A stretch of 64,000 bases of DNA from contig NZ_CP010537.1 in assembly GCF_000832305.1 (NCBI RefSeq), positions 434,001 to 498,000 of the forward strand, given 5' to 3'. Positions 33,955-42,193 of this stretch are shown in pieces. How positions within the stretch are numbered: the first letter of the stretch is position 1; every line of letters starts with the position of its first letter. Position numbers and translations under genes: made by a program. The stretch is from Cupriavidus basilensis (GTDB taxonomy: Bacteria; Pseudomonadota; Gammaproteobacteria; Burkholderiales; Burkholderiaceae). Below the pieces are notes generated by a model that saw nothing but the letters and a program-made list of their open reading frames with translations, was not told where the DNA came from and did no database searches.

Positions 33955-36084
33955 ATGGTTCATGCGGGAAGCAATGCGGGCGTCCGGGTCGGGTGCGATA
34001 TCGGGGGCACGTTCACGGACATCGTCCTGGCAATGCCGGACGGGCGGTTGTTCGTCAACAAGACATCGACCACGCCGCACGACCTGGGCGAGGCCATCGT
34101 CACCGGCCTGAAGTCGCTGATCGGGCAAGCCGGGATTGCGCCGGGCGATATCACCGAAATCGTCCACGGCACCACCACGGCGTCCAACACCATCCTGCAG
34201 AAGGTGGGCGCGCGCACCGGCGTGCTGACCACGGCGGGCTTTCGCGACGTGCTGGAGATCGGCCGCATCCGCACCCCGACCATGTTCGACCTGGGCTGGC
34301 AGAAGCCGCAGCCGCTGGCGCCGCGCCGTTATCGCCGCGGGTTGAACGAGCGCATCGACGCGCGCGGCAATATCATCGTGCCGCTCAACGTGGACGAGGT
34401 ACTGGCCGTGGCGCGCGGGTTGGTGGAAGAGGGCGTGGAGGCGCTGGCCATCTGCTTTATCAACAGCTATATCAACCCCGTGCACGAACTGGAAGCCAAG
34501 GCGCAGCTGGAGCGGGCGTTTCCCCGCCTGCTGGTGACCGCATCGTGCGATGTGCTGCCGGAAATCAAGGAATACGAACGCACCAGCACCACGGTGGTCA
34601 ATGCCTACATCCTGCCTGCCATGCGCACTTACCTGCGGCGCCTGAAGGATGACCTGGCCCGCATGGGCGTGTCGGCGTCGCTGCAGGTGATGGCGTCCAA
34701 CGGCGGCATGATGGGCGTGGCCAGCGCCAGCGAGAAGCCCGTGTTTGCCGTGGCCTCGGGGCCGGCCGGCGGCGTGGCGGGCGCGGCGCAGATCGGCGCG
34801 CTGGGTGGCGGGCGCGACCTGATCGTGTTCGACATGGGCGGCACAACGGCCAAGGCATCGATCATCACCGGCGGCACGCCGTCGCTGACCACCGAGTACG
34901 AGTTCCGCGACGGCATCAGCGCGCCGAGCCGCTTTGTCAAAGGCGGGGGCTATGTGCTGAAGGTACCGGCCATCGATATCGCGGAGGTGGGCGCCGGAGG
35001 CGGCTCGCTGGCCTGGATGGATGCCGGCGGCCTGCTGTGCGTGGGCCCGGAATCGGCCGGCGCCAATCCGGGGCCTGCGTGCTACGGGCGCGGCAACGAT
35101 CGGCCCACGGTGACCGACGCCAACATGGTGCTTGGCTACCTGAATCCCGAATCGCTGGCGGGCGGCAGCCTCAAGGTGGACCCGGAGCAATCGCGCCGTG
35201 CCATCGACGCGCATATCGGTGCACCGCTCAAGCTCGATACGCTGGCCGCCGCGCACGGCATCCGCCATGTGGCCAACGTGAGCATGGCGCGCGCGCTGCG
35301 TGCCGTGACGGTGGAGCGCGGGCGCGACCCGCGCGACATGACGATGATCGCCTTCGGCGGCGGGGGGCCGCTGCACGCGGTGGACGTGGCCATGCTGCTG
35401 GGCATCAAGCGGGTGATCGCACCGGTGATGGCGGGCGTGTTCTGCTCGGCCGGCATGCTGTGCGCGGATGCCGAGCATAACTTCGTCAAGGCCATCCTGC
35501 GGCCGCTGGCGGATTGCGATGGCGCCGGCATTGGCGCGGTGATCGACGAACTGCGACAGCAAGGCCTGGCCATCCTCGCGCTGGAAGGCTATTCGGAGGC
35601 CGCGGTCGAGATGGCGGTGGGCATCGACCTGCGCTACCTCGGCCAGAGCTCGGAGCTGACCATCCCGCTGCCTGGCGGTGAAACCGGCAAGGCGCCGGAC
35701 GCTGCTGCGCTTGCGCAGCTTATCGAGGATTTCGGCGTCCAATACCAGCAAACCTTTGGCTACCGCAACGACGAGCCGCTGGAACTGGTGAATGTGCGCC
35801 TGAGCGCCTATGGCCGTAGCGACCAGCGGCTGGATTTCGACGCCATCCAGGTGGATGCCAGCGCGCTGCATGGTGTTGCCGGCACGCGCCAGGTGAGCTT
35901 CGGGCGCGACCAGGCACCGCGCGAGACCTTGCTGATCCCGCGCTCGGCCATGACGGATGCGCCGCGCCAGGGCCCGCTCATCATCGAGTCGTACGACACC
36001 ACCATCGTCGTGCCCCCAGGCGCTTCGGCGCGCGCGGACAAGATCGGCAACATCATCATCGATATCGCCCAGGAGGCAGCATGA
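33955..36084 (+). CDS. hyuA: Hydantoinase/oxoprolinase subunit A
   Basis: A 709-residue ATP-dependent cyclic-imide hydrolase subunit. The ASKHA-type phosphate loop VRVGCDIGGTFTDIVL is near the start, with VHGTTTASNTILQK and the second loop LIVFDMGGTTAKASII later. The family includes N-methylhydantoinase, 5-oxoprolinase and acetophenone/acetone carboxylase subunits. TTGGAG lies 4 bases before the ATG at 33955. It is coupled to hyuB by an ATGA overlap. Nearby NitT/TauT transport genes suggest an imported N-containing ring compound, but the substrate is not determined. Confidence 0.9.
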   Translation: MVHAGSNAGVRVGCDIGGTFTDIVLAMPDGRLFVNKTSTTPHDLGEAIVTGLKSLIGQAGIAPGDITEIVHGTTTASNTILQKVGARTGVLTTAGFRDVLEIGRIRTPTMFDLGWQKPQPLAPRRYRRGLNERIDARGNIIVPLNVDEVLAVARGLVEEGVEALAICFINSYINPVHELEAKAQLERAFPRLLVTASCDVLPEIKEYERTSTTVVNAYILPAMRTYLRRLKDDLARMGVSASLQVMASNGGMMGVASASEKPVFAVASGPAGGVAGAAQIGALGGGRDLIVFDMGGTTAKASIITGGTPSLTTEYEFRDGISAPSRFVKGGGYVLKVPAIDIAEVGAGGGSLAWMDAGGLLCVGPESAGANPGPACYGRGNDRPTVTDANMVLGYLNPESLAGGSLKVDPEQSRRAIDAHIGAPLKLDTLAAAHGIRHVANVSMARALRAVTVERGRDPRDMTMIAFGGGGPLHAVDVAMLLGIKRVIAPVMAGVFCSAGMLCADAEHNFVKAILRPLADCDGAGIGAVIDELRQQGLAILALEGYSEAAVEMAVGIDLRYLGQSSELTIPLPGGETGKAPDAAALAQLIEDFGVQYQQTFGYRNDEPLELVNVRLSAYGRSDQRLDFDAIQVDASALHGVAGTRQVSFGRDQAPRETLLIPRSAMTDAPRQGPLIIESYDTTIVVPPGASARADKIGNIIIDIAQEAA

Positions 36085-37814
36085 GCACGCAGTTCGACCC
36101 GGTGACCTTCGCGGTCGTCAAGAACGCGATGGACTCCATCGTCGACGAAGTGGCCTACACGGTCATTCGCACGGCGCGCTCGGAGATCGTCAAGGACGTG
36201 ATGGACTACTCGGCCGCGATCTGCGACCGGCACGGCCGCATGGTGGCGCAGGCCAAGACCATCGCGCTGCACCTGGGGGCGATCCCCGAGGCCATGGAGG
36301 CGGTGCAGGCGCGCTATGGCAACGACCTGAATCCGGGCGACGCGGTGGTGGTCAACGACCCCTACCAGGGCGGCATGCACCTGCCGGACATCTTCATGTT
36401 CGTGCCGTTCTTCTATGGCGGCGCGCTGGAAGGCTATTGCGTGGTGATCTGCCACCACACCGACGTGGGCGGGCGCGTGCCGGGCTCCAACGCCAGCGAC
36501 TCCACCGAGATTTACCAGGAAGGGCTGCGCATCCCGGTGCTCAAGCTGTATGAAGGCGGCAAGGTCAACGACACGCTGGAGCGCATCATCGCGCAGAACG
36601 TGCGCCTGCCGGACCGTGTGCTAGGCGACCTGAAGGCGCAGTACGCCGCCACCCAGGTAGGCGTGCGCGAACTAACAGCGCTGTTCGACCGATACGGCCG
36701 CGACGACACGCGCGCCTACCTGAACGAGCTGCTGGACTACGCGGAACGCCTCACGCGCGAAGAGATCCGCAAATGGCCCAAAGGCACCTTCCACTTTACC
36801 GACTACATCGACGACGATGGCTTGTCGCCGGAGCCGATCCCCATCCAGGTTGCGCTGACGGTGCATGAGGACTATGTGAGCGCGGACTACACGGGCTCGT
36901 CGCCGCAGGTGCGCGCCGCCATCAACTCCACGCTGTCGTACACCAAGTCCTGCACCTACTTGAGCGTGCGCTGCGCCTTGAAGGGCGATGTGCCAAACAA
37001 TGCTGGCGTGTTCCGCTGCATCGAGGTGCGCGTGCCGGAAGGCTCCGTGCTCAACCCCTTGCCGCCGAGCGCGGTGGCGGCGCGCGCGCTGACGGGCTAC
37101 CGCGTGTTCGATGCGATGCTCGGCGCGCTGGCACAGGTGGTGCCGGACCGCATCCCCGCCGCCGGCGAAGGCGGCAACACGGTGGTGTGCCTGTCCGGCA
37201 TGAGCGACGAGAACAAGCCCTACATCATCGTGGACATGATCTGCGGCGCATGGGGGGCGCGCCCCGCCAGCGATGGCATCGAGGCCATCACCAATGCCTC
37301 GCAGAACCTGTCGAACACGCCGGTGGAAACGCTGGAAGCGCAGCATCCAGTGCGCGTGGAAGCCTACGAGCTGGTGGAGGATTCCTGTGGCGCGGGCGAG
37401 TTCCGCGGCGGCCTGGGCATTCGCCGCAGCTATCGCGTGCTGGCGCCCAACGCGCTTTTGCAACTGCGTGCCGACCGCATGAAGTTCTCGCCGTATGGCC
37501 TGGCCGGAGGCGGGCCCGCCAGTCCGGCACGCAACCTGCTGCGGCAAGGCGATGAGATCACTGACCTGCCGAGCAAGGTCGGCATGACGATTGCACGCAA
37601 CGATGTGGTGACGCATATCCAGCCCGGCGGCGGCGGCTTCGGCGATCCGCTGGTGCGCGACTTCGAGCGCATCCGGCAGGACGTGTGGAACCACAAGCTC
37701 ACCGCCGCCTTTGTGCTCGAGCATTACAAGGTGGTGGTGGACCCTGCCACCGGCGAGATCGATGTGCCGTCCACCGCGGCATTGCGCGCGAAGCTGCTGG
37801 CCAAGGCGGCGTAG
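36081..37814 (+). CDS. hyuB: Hydantoinase/oxoprolinase subunit B
   Basis: A 577-residue partner of HyuA. Family motifs include FAVVKNAMDSIVDEVAYTVIRTARS, VVVNDPYQGGMHLPDIFMF, CHHTDVGGRVPGSNASDSTEIYQEGLRIP (metal-binding His/Asp region) and the C-terminal THIQPGGGGFGDPL. It starts inside the hyuA stop. The dimer acts in the cytoplasm, hydrolysing or carboxylating a cyclic or keto substrate at the cost of ATP. Confidence 0.92.
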   Translation: MSTQFDPVTFAVVKNAMDSIVDEVAYTVIRTARSEIVKDVMDYSAAICDRHGRMVAQAKTIALHLGAIPEAMEAVQARYGNDLNPGDAVVVNDPYQGGMHLPDIFMFVPFFYGGALEGYCVVICHHTDVGGRVPGSNASDSTEIYQEGLRIPVLKLYEGGKVNDTLERIIAQNVRLPDRVLGDLKAQYAATQVGVRELTALFDRYGRDDTRAYLNELLDYAERLTREEIRKWPKGTFHFTDYIDDDGLSPEPIPIQVALTVHEDYVSADYTGSSPQVRAAINSTLSYTKSCTYLSVRCALKGDVPNNAGVFRCIEVRVPEGSVLNPLPPSAVAARALTGYRVFDAMLGALAQVVPDRIPAAGEGGNTVVCLSGMSDENKPYIIVDMICGAWGARPASDGIEAITNASQNLSNTPVETLEAQHPVRVEAYELVEDSCGAGEFRGGLGIRRSYRVLAPNALLQLRADRMKFSPYGLAGGGPASPARNLLRQGDEITDLPSKVGMTIARNDVVTHIQPGGGGFGDPLVRDFERIRQDVWNHKLTAAFVLEHYKVVVDPATGEIDVPSTAALRAKLLAKAA

Positions 37815-37820
37815 TATTTC

Positions 37821-37841
37821 CGGACGGCTGGCAGCCGTCCG
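37821..37841. terminator. Hairpin between hyuB and the binding-protein gene
   Basis: CGGACGGCT (37821-37829) and AGCCGTCCG (37833-37841) form a perfect 9-bp stem with a 3-base loop. No U-tract follows. It could partly terminate or stabilise hyu mRNA and set the ratio to the transporter genes. Confidence 0.4.
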
Positions 37842-37880
37842 CTTACGCATACCCACAGACCCCCCACAAAGGAAATCGAG

Positions 37881-38885
37881 ATGCGTTTTTCTGTCATGAA
37901 ACTGGCCCGGCGCGCGTGTGCCACCGCGACATCGTTGATGCTGTTCGCTGGCGCGGCCGCGGCGCAGGCGCCCGTCCAGAAGCTGCTTGTGCGGATGGAC
38001 TACTCGCCATGGGGCATGCACGCCGCTATGCACCTGGCCAAGCAGAAGGGCTGGTTCCAGGAGGCTGGACTCGACGTGGAAGTGCAGGATGGCACCGGCA
38101 CCATCAACACCCTGCAACTGCTCGCCGCCGGCCAGGCCGATGTGGGCCAGGTGCAGCTTGGCACCATGGCCGTGGCCAAAGAGAACGGGCTGGACCTGAT
38201 GTCCATCGCCGGCTTCGCCCGCAAGGGCGACCTGGCGGTGATGGTCGATGAAAAGCTGGGCGTCAGATCCGTGCAGGACCTGGTCGGCAAGAAGCTGGTG
38301 TGCTTCACCACCAGCCCGTGGGCGCCATTTATCGATCCCTACTTCAAGGCCAACAAGATCGCCAAGGGCAAGGCCACTATCGTGATGGTGTCGCCCGCGG
38401 CCATGATCTCCACCTACGCCTCGGGCAACAGCGACGGCTTCCTGTCGCAGGCGCCGTTCGGCCAGCCGATGGTGTCCAAGGTGCGCCCCGCCAAGGCGCT
38501 GCTGCTGTCCGACAGCGGCATCAACTTCCCCAGCTATGGACTGGTGGCCACGCCGCAACGGCTGGCCGAGAAGGGCGCGGCGCTGAAGAAGTTCGCCCAG
38601 GTGCAGGTGCGCGCGTGGGAGTACATCTACGCGGGCCACGCCGATGAAGGCGTAGCCGCCATCCTGGCACAGCGCCCCAATGCCAAGCTGGACCCGCAGA
38701 TCCTGCTGGCGCAGATCCAGGCTTACCGTGCGTTCTTCGACAGTCCCACGCACAAGGGCCTGCCGATCGGCAAGCAGAGCGATGCCGACTGGGCGGCCGC
38801 CATCCAGTCGATGGAGCAGGCCGGCATGATCAAGCCCGGGCGCAAGCCGGCCGACTACTACACCAACGCCATGCTGGCGAACTAG
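37881..38885 (+). CDS. ABC transporter substrate-binding protein (NMT1/SsuA-like)
   Basis: A 334-residue periplasmic binding protein with signal peptide (MRFSVMKLARRACATATSL..., cleaved near AAAQA). The mature domain has KLLVRMDYSPWGMHAAMHLAKQKGWFQEAGLDVEV, typical of NMT1/ThiY-like and nitrate/sulphonate/taurine receptors, and the ligand loop LLAAGQADVGQVQ. AAGGA precedes the ATG. It lies 66 bases after hyuB, so it likely imports the substrate of HyuAB, such as a pyrimidine-like or hydantoin-like compound. Confidence 0.92.
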   Translation: MRFSVMKLARRACATATSLMLFAGAAAAQAPVQKLLVRMDYSPWGMHAAMHLAKQKGWFQEAGLDVEVQDGTGTINTLQLLAAGQADVGQVQLGTMAVAKENGLDLMSIAGFARKGDLAVMVDEKLGVRSVQDLVGKKLVCFTTSPWAPFIDPYFKANKIAKGKATIVMVSPAAMISTYASGNSDGFLSQAPFGQPMVSKVRPAKALLLSDSGINFPSYGLVATPQRLAEKGAALKKFAQVQVRAWEYIYAGHADEGVAAILAQRPNAKLDPQILLAQIQAYRAFFDSPTHKGLPIGKQSDADWAAAIQSMEQAGMIKPGRKPADYYTNAMLAN

Positions 38886-38899
38886 TCCGGGAGACGTAC

Positions 38900-39673
38900 A
38901 TGTCGGCATTCCTGCAGATCGGGCAGCTCAACAAGGTCTACCATTCCCAGCGCGAACCGCTGTACGCGTTGAAGGACGTCAGCCTCGAAATCGAGGAAGG
39001 AGAATTCGTCAGCATCGTCGGCCCGAGCGGCTGCGGCAAGAGCACGCTGCTCAAGTGCGTGGCTGGACTGGAGCCCATTTCCAGCGGCCACCTGGCGCTG
39101 CAGGGCGACCCCATCGTGGGCCCGCCGGCCAACATGGGCGTGGTGTTCCAGCGCGATCTGCTGCTTGACTGGCGCACGATCCTGGACAACGTGCTAATTG
39201 CCGCCGAGTTCCACGACCTGGATCGCGCCGATTTCGAGGAGCGCGCGCGTTCCGTGCTCAACCTGTTCGGCCTTGGCGCGTTCGCGCACCGCTATCCGTG
39301 GGAGCTGTCCGGCGGCATGCGCCAGCGCGCCTCGATCTGCCGCGCGCTGCTGGTAGACCCGCAGTTGCTGCTGATGGACGAGCCTTTCGGCGCTCTCGAT
39401 CCCTTCACGCGGGACGATCTTAACGAGGAACTGCAGCGGACATGGCTGGCCACCGGCAAAACCGTGTTGTTCATCACGCATTCGATCTCCGAAGCCGTGT
39501 ACCTGAGCGACCGCGTGGTGGTGATGTCGCGCAACCCGGGCGGCATCGCCGCGGTGATTCCGATCGAGCTGGAACGGCCACGCGGCCTGGCGGTGCGGGA
39601 GACGGAGGCCTTTGCCGGCTACGTGTCGCAGATCCGCCAGATTTTCCGCGAGCTTGGCATCTACAGGGGATGA
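38900..39673 (+). CDS. ABC transporter ATP-binding protein (SsuB/TauB-like)
   Basis: A 257-residue ATPase of the nitrate/sulphonate/taurine type. Walker A GPSGCGKST, signature LSGGMRQRASICRA, Walker B LLLMDEPFGALDPFTR, and the switch His in FITHSISEAVYLSDRVVVMS. GGGAG lies 7 bases upstream of the ATG. It acts with the binding protein before it and the permease after it. Confidence 0.94.
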   Translation: MSAFLQIGQLNKVYHSQREPLYALKDVSLEIEEGEFVSIVGPSGCGKSTLLKCVAGLEPISSGHLALQGDPIVGPPANMGVVFQRDLLLDWRTILDNVLIAAEFHDLDRADFEERARSVLNLFGLGAFAHRYPWELSGGMRQRASICRALLVDPQLLLMDEPFGALDPFTRDDLNEELQRTWLATGKTVLFITHSISEAVYLSDRVVVMSRNPGGIAAVIPIELERPRGLAVRETEAFAGYVSQIRQIFRELGIYRG

Positions 39674-39677
39674 TGTG

Positions 39678-40517
39678 ATGAAGTTGCTATGGAAGCGTTC
39701 CGAGAACAGCCGGCTGGCCATCCTGACCATCGTGGTGCTGTTGCTGATCTGGGAGGGCGCGGTGCGGGCCTTTGGCGTGCGCGAATTCCTGCTGCCGCCG
39801 CCCAGCAAGATCTTTACCGAGTTCCTGGCGCAGCCGGGTTTCCTGCTGATGCAGAGCCTGGACACGCTGCAGACCACGCTGGCGGGCTTTGTCCTGGCCG
39901 TGGTCCTGGGTGTGGGCTCGGCCATCGGCATCGTGTACTCCCGTTTCCTGGATCGCACGCTTTACTCGCTGATGGTGGCGCTCAACGCCGTGCCCAAGGT
40001 GGCGCTGGCGCCGCTGTTCGTGATCTGGCTGGGTACCGGTTCCGCGCCAAAGATCGCCATTGCCATGCTGATCGCGATCTTCCCGATCCTGATCGATACG
40101 GTGCTTGGCCTCAAATCCATCGACCCGGAAATGCTGAACATGGCGCGCGCCAACCAGGCGTCGCGCAGCAAGGTACTGTGGAAGATCCGCTTTCCCAACG
40201 CCCTGCCCAGCATCTTCGCGGGGATGAAGGTGGGCGTGTCGTTCGCGCTGGTGGGCACCATCGTCGGCGAGTTCGTGGCGGGCGAGACCGGGCTTGGCCA
40301 CGTCATCCTGGTGGCGCAAGGCAGCTTCGACACGCCGACCGTGTTTGTGGCGCTGGCGCTGCTGTGCGCGCTGGGGGTGATCCTCTTCAAGGCGCTGGAG
40401 TGGGCCGAGGAGCGGATGCTGCCGTGGCACGCGTCGCAGCGCGGCAGGCCGGGGCAAAGCCATGTGCCCGCGTCGGGTACGGAACGGTTGACGCAACTGG
40501 TGCAAGCCAAACGCTGA
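39678..40517 (+). CDS. ABC transporter permease (SsuC/TauC-like)
   Basis: A 279-residue inner-membrane permease. The EAA loop region SIDPEMLNMARANQASRSKVLWKIRFPNALPSIFAGMKVG is typical of the BPD transport family for nitrate, taurine or thiamine precursors. It begins MKLLWKRSENSRLAILTIVV with the first helix. The ATG at 39678 is 4 bases after the ATPase stop; the frame is open upstream but overlaps the ATPase. It ends the hyu-transport operon. Confidence 0.92.
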   Translation: MKLLWKRSENSRLAILTIVVLLLIWEGAVRAFGVREFLLPPPSKIFTEFLAQPGFLLMQSLDTLQTTLAGFVLAVVLGVGSAIGIVYSRFLDRTLYSLMVALNAVPKVALAPLFVIWLGTGSAPKIAIAMLIAIFPILIDTVLGLKSIDPEMLNMARANQASRSKVLWKIRFPNALPSIFAGMKVGVSFALVGTIVGEFVAGETGLGHVILVAQGSFDTPTVFVALALLCALGVILFKALEWAEERMLPWHASQRGRPGQSHVPASGTERLTQLVQAKR

Positions 40518-40586
40518 GGGGGCGGGCGGCGCGGATGGTCCGTTCACAAACTGCGCCGCCGCCTCGAACTCGGCTACAATCGCGCC

Positions 40587-41024
40587 ATGTTTCGCGCAGA
40601 CCGCCCCTCCTTCTACCGGGGAGCCCTGCTGCTGTTGCTGTTTGCAATGCAGCTCCTTACCCCGCTTCTGCACGGCCATCTCGGAACCCCGAAACTCCAT
40701 GGCCTGCATGTGCACACGGCGCTCCAAGGTGCGGTTAATTCTTATTCTCCTTCCGCTTCATCCACCTCGCCCGCGGGTTCCGCCGCGCTGATCGCGGTCG
40801 AGCCGCTTGAGGTCGACGTGCAGACCGCCATCGGCCCCATTGCCTTTCCCCTCCACGTGCAGGCCGCCGATGTGCTGATCGGCCTGGTCTTCGCGTTCCT
40901 GCTGTTTGGCGCGCGGCCGCTGCCGGTGTTCCGGCGCCTGCCGTGGCGGGAGCGCACGCCGCCCCGATGGCGTGGCAGCGACAGCAGGCCACCCCCTGCG
41001 CACGCCCCTCCCCTCGCTTCCTGA
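40587..41024 (+). CDS. Small His-containing exported or membrane protein upstream of an RND pump
   Basis: A 145-residue protein that I do not assign to a family. It has an N-terminal hydrophobic segment (GALLLLLFAMQLLTPLL), a His cluster (LHGHLGTPKLHGLHVHT), a low-complexity Ser/Pro region, a second hydrophobic segment (ADVLIGLVFAFLLFGA) and an Arg/Pro-rich tail. The arrangement resembles small DUF2946-like proteins found near metal-efflux genes, so a periplasmic metal-sensing or chaperone role is possible. TACAAT lies only 6 bases before the ATG, hinting at a leaderless transcript. Confidence 0.55.
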   Translation: MFRADRPSFYRGALLLLLFAMQLLTPLLHGHLGTPKLHGLHVHTALQGAVNSYSPSASSTSPAGSAALIAVEPLEVDVQTAIGPIAFPLHVQAADVLIGLVFAFLLFGARPLPVFRRLPWRERTPPRWRGSDSRPPPAHAPPLAS

Positions 41025-41119
41025 TTCCCCTGCCGGCCACGCCGGCGGTGCACGCTGGCGCGCCTGATCGAGGCTGATCATGGCGTGCCGGGCGCTTCCA
41101 TCCTGCTTTGGAGCCAGGC

Positions 41120-42193
41120 ATGTTTTCCCGTCGAGTTGTTTTCGTTGGCGCGCTGGTCGCGTCGACGCTGTTCCCCATTGGCATGGCCCGCGCGCAGGTA
41201 CTGACGCTGTCCGATGCCCAGGCCCGCGCGCTCGGCGTGCGGTTTGATCCCGTCGTCGGTGCCGCGCAGCTGGCGACCGGCGCCAGCGCTCGCGTGGTGC
41301 TAAAGCCCGATGCGCAGTACGTGGTTGCCGCGCCTTATGCCGGCATGGTCTCGCGTGTGCTGGTGTCGATTGGCCAGCCGGTGCGCGCCGGCCAGCCGCT
41401 GGCCGCCTTTGCCAGCCCGCAACTGTTCGAGGCCGGGCGTGCGCTGTCGGAAGCGCGCTCGCAGGCCAACCTGGCCCGCCTGGCGCTGGCGCGGGACCGC
41501 GGCTTGCACGACGACGGCATCATCCCGGGCAGCCGCTGGCAAGCCACGCAGGCACGCGCGGCCGAAGGGGCGGCGATGGTGCGCGCCCGCGAGGCCGAGA
41601 TGGCTGCCGCGGGCATCGTGTTCGCGGGCGGCTCAGGTGAGCCGCAACTGGTGGCCGGCCGTGCCGGGCTGATCGCCGAGGTTAACGCCGTGCCCGGCAC
41701 GCGCGTGGAAGGCGCCGCGCCGTTGTTCCGCATCGTGGACCCCACTGCGCTGGAGCTTGATCTGCTGGTCGGCCGCGATGCGCCGGCTCCCACCGGCGGC
41801 GAACGTGTGGAGGTGCGCCAGCGCGGCGCCACCGGCACGGTGGCCGGCGTGGTGCCGGCAAGCGACGGCACCGCCGCCGTGCGCGTGCGCGCGGTACTGG
41901 ACAAGCGCGGTAGCCTGCAGGCTGGCGAGAGCGTGAATGTGATCGTGCACTTGCGTAGCGCACCCGACGCCACCGGCGCGGGCCGTGTGCGGGTGCCGGC
42001 CATGGCGTTGACGTATTGGCGTGGCACGCCGGGCGTGTTCGTGGCGACCAAGACCGGCGTGCGCTACCAGACCGTGGTGGTCGAAGCCGTGGACGATGCC
42101 GCCGCGACCGTGCGCGGCCCGCTGCCCGCCGGCACGCGCGTGGCGGTGGCCGGCGTGGGCGCGCTCAAGGGCATGCTCGCGGGAGGCCAGTGA
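41120..42193 (+). CDS. RND efflux periplasmic adaptor (CzcB/CusB family)
   Basis: A 357-residue membrane-fusion protein. After a signal peptide (cleaved near ARAQ) come the barrel-sandwich region YVVAAPYAGMVSRVLVSIGQPVRAGQPLAAF, a helical hairpin with SEARSQANLARLALARDRGLHDDGI, and beta-barrel segments ending in GALKGMLAGG. Typical metal-binding His clusters of CzcB are absent. GGAG precedes the ATG at 41120. The stop overlaps the start of the RND gene. Confidence 0.9.
   Translation: MFSRRVVFVGALVASTLFPIGMARAQVLTLSDAQARALGVRFDPVVGAAQLATGASARVVLKPDAQYVVAAPYAGMVSRVLVSIGQPVRAGQPLAAFASPQLFEAGRALSEARSQANLARLALARDRGLHDDGIIPGSRWQATQARAAEGAAMVRAREAEMAAAGIVFAGGSGEPQLVAGRAGLIAEVNAVPGTRVEGAAPLFRIVDPTALELDLLVGRDAPAPTGGERVEVRQRGATGTVAGVVPASDGTAAVRVRAVLDKRGSLQAGESVNVIVHLRSAPDATGAGRVRVPAMALTYWRGTPGVFVATKTGVRYQTVVVEAVDDAAATVRGPLPAGTRVAVAGVGALKGMLAGGQ

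Noticed and set aside
33862..35871. A 669-codon minus-strand frame opposite hyuA
   Set aside because: Antisense shadow of a well-conserved gene; composition is His/Arg/Ala-rich with no recognisable motif.
36672..38909. A 745-codon minus-strand frame opposite hyuB and the binding-protein gene
   Set aside because: Same reason; it also spans two clear plus-strand genes and an intergenic hairpin.
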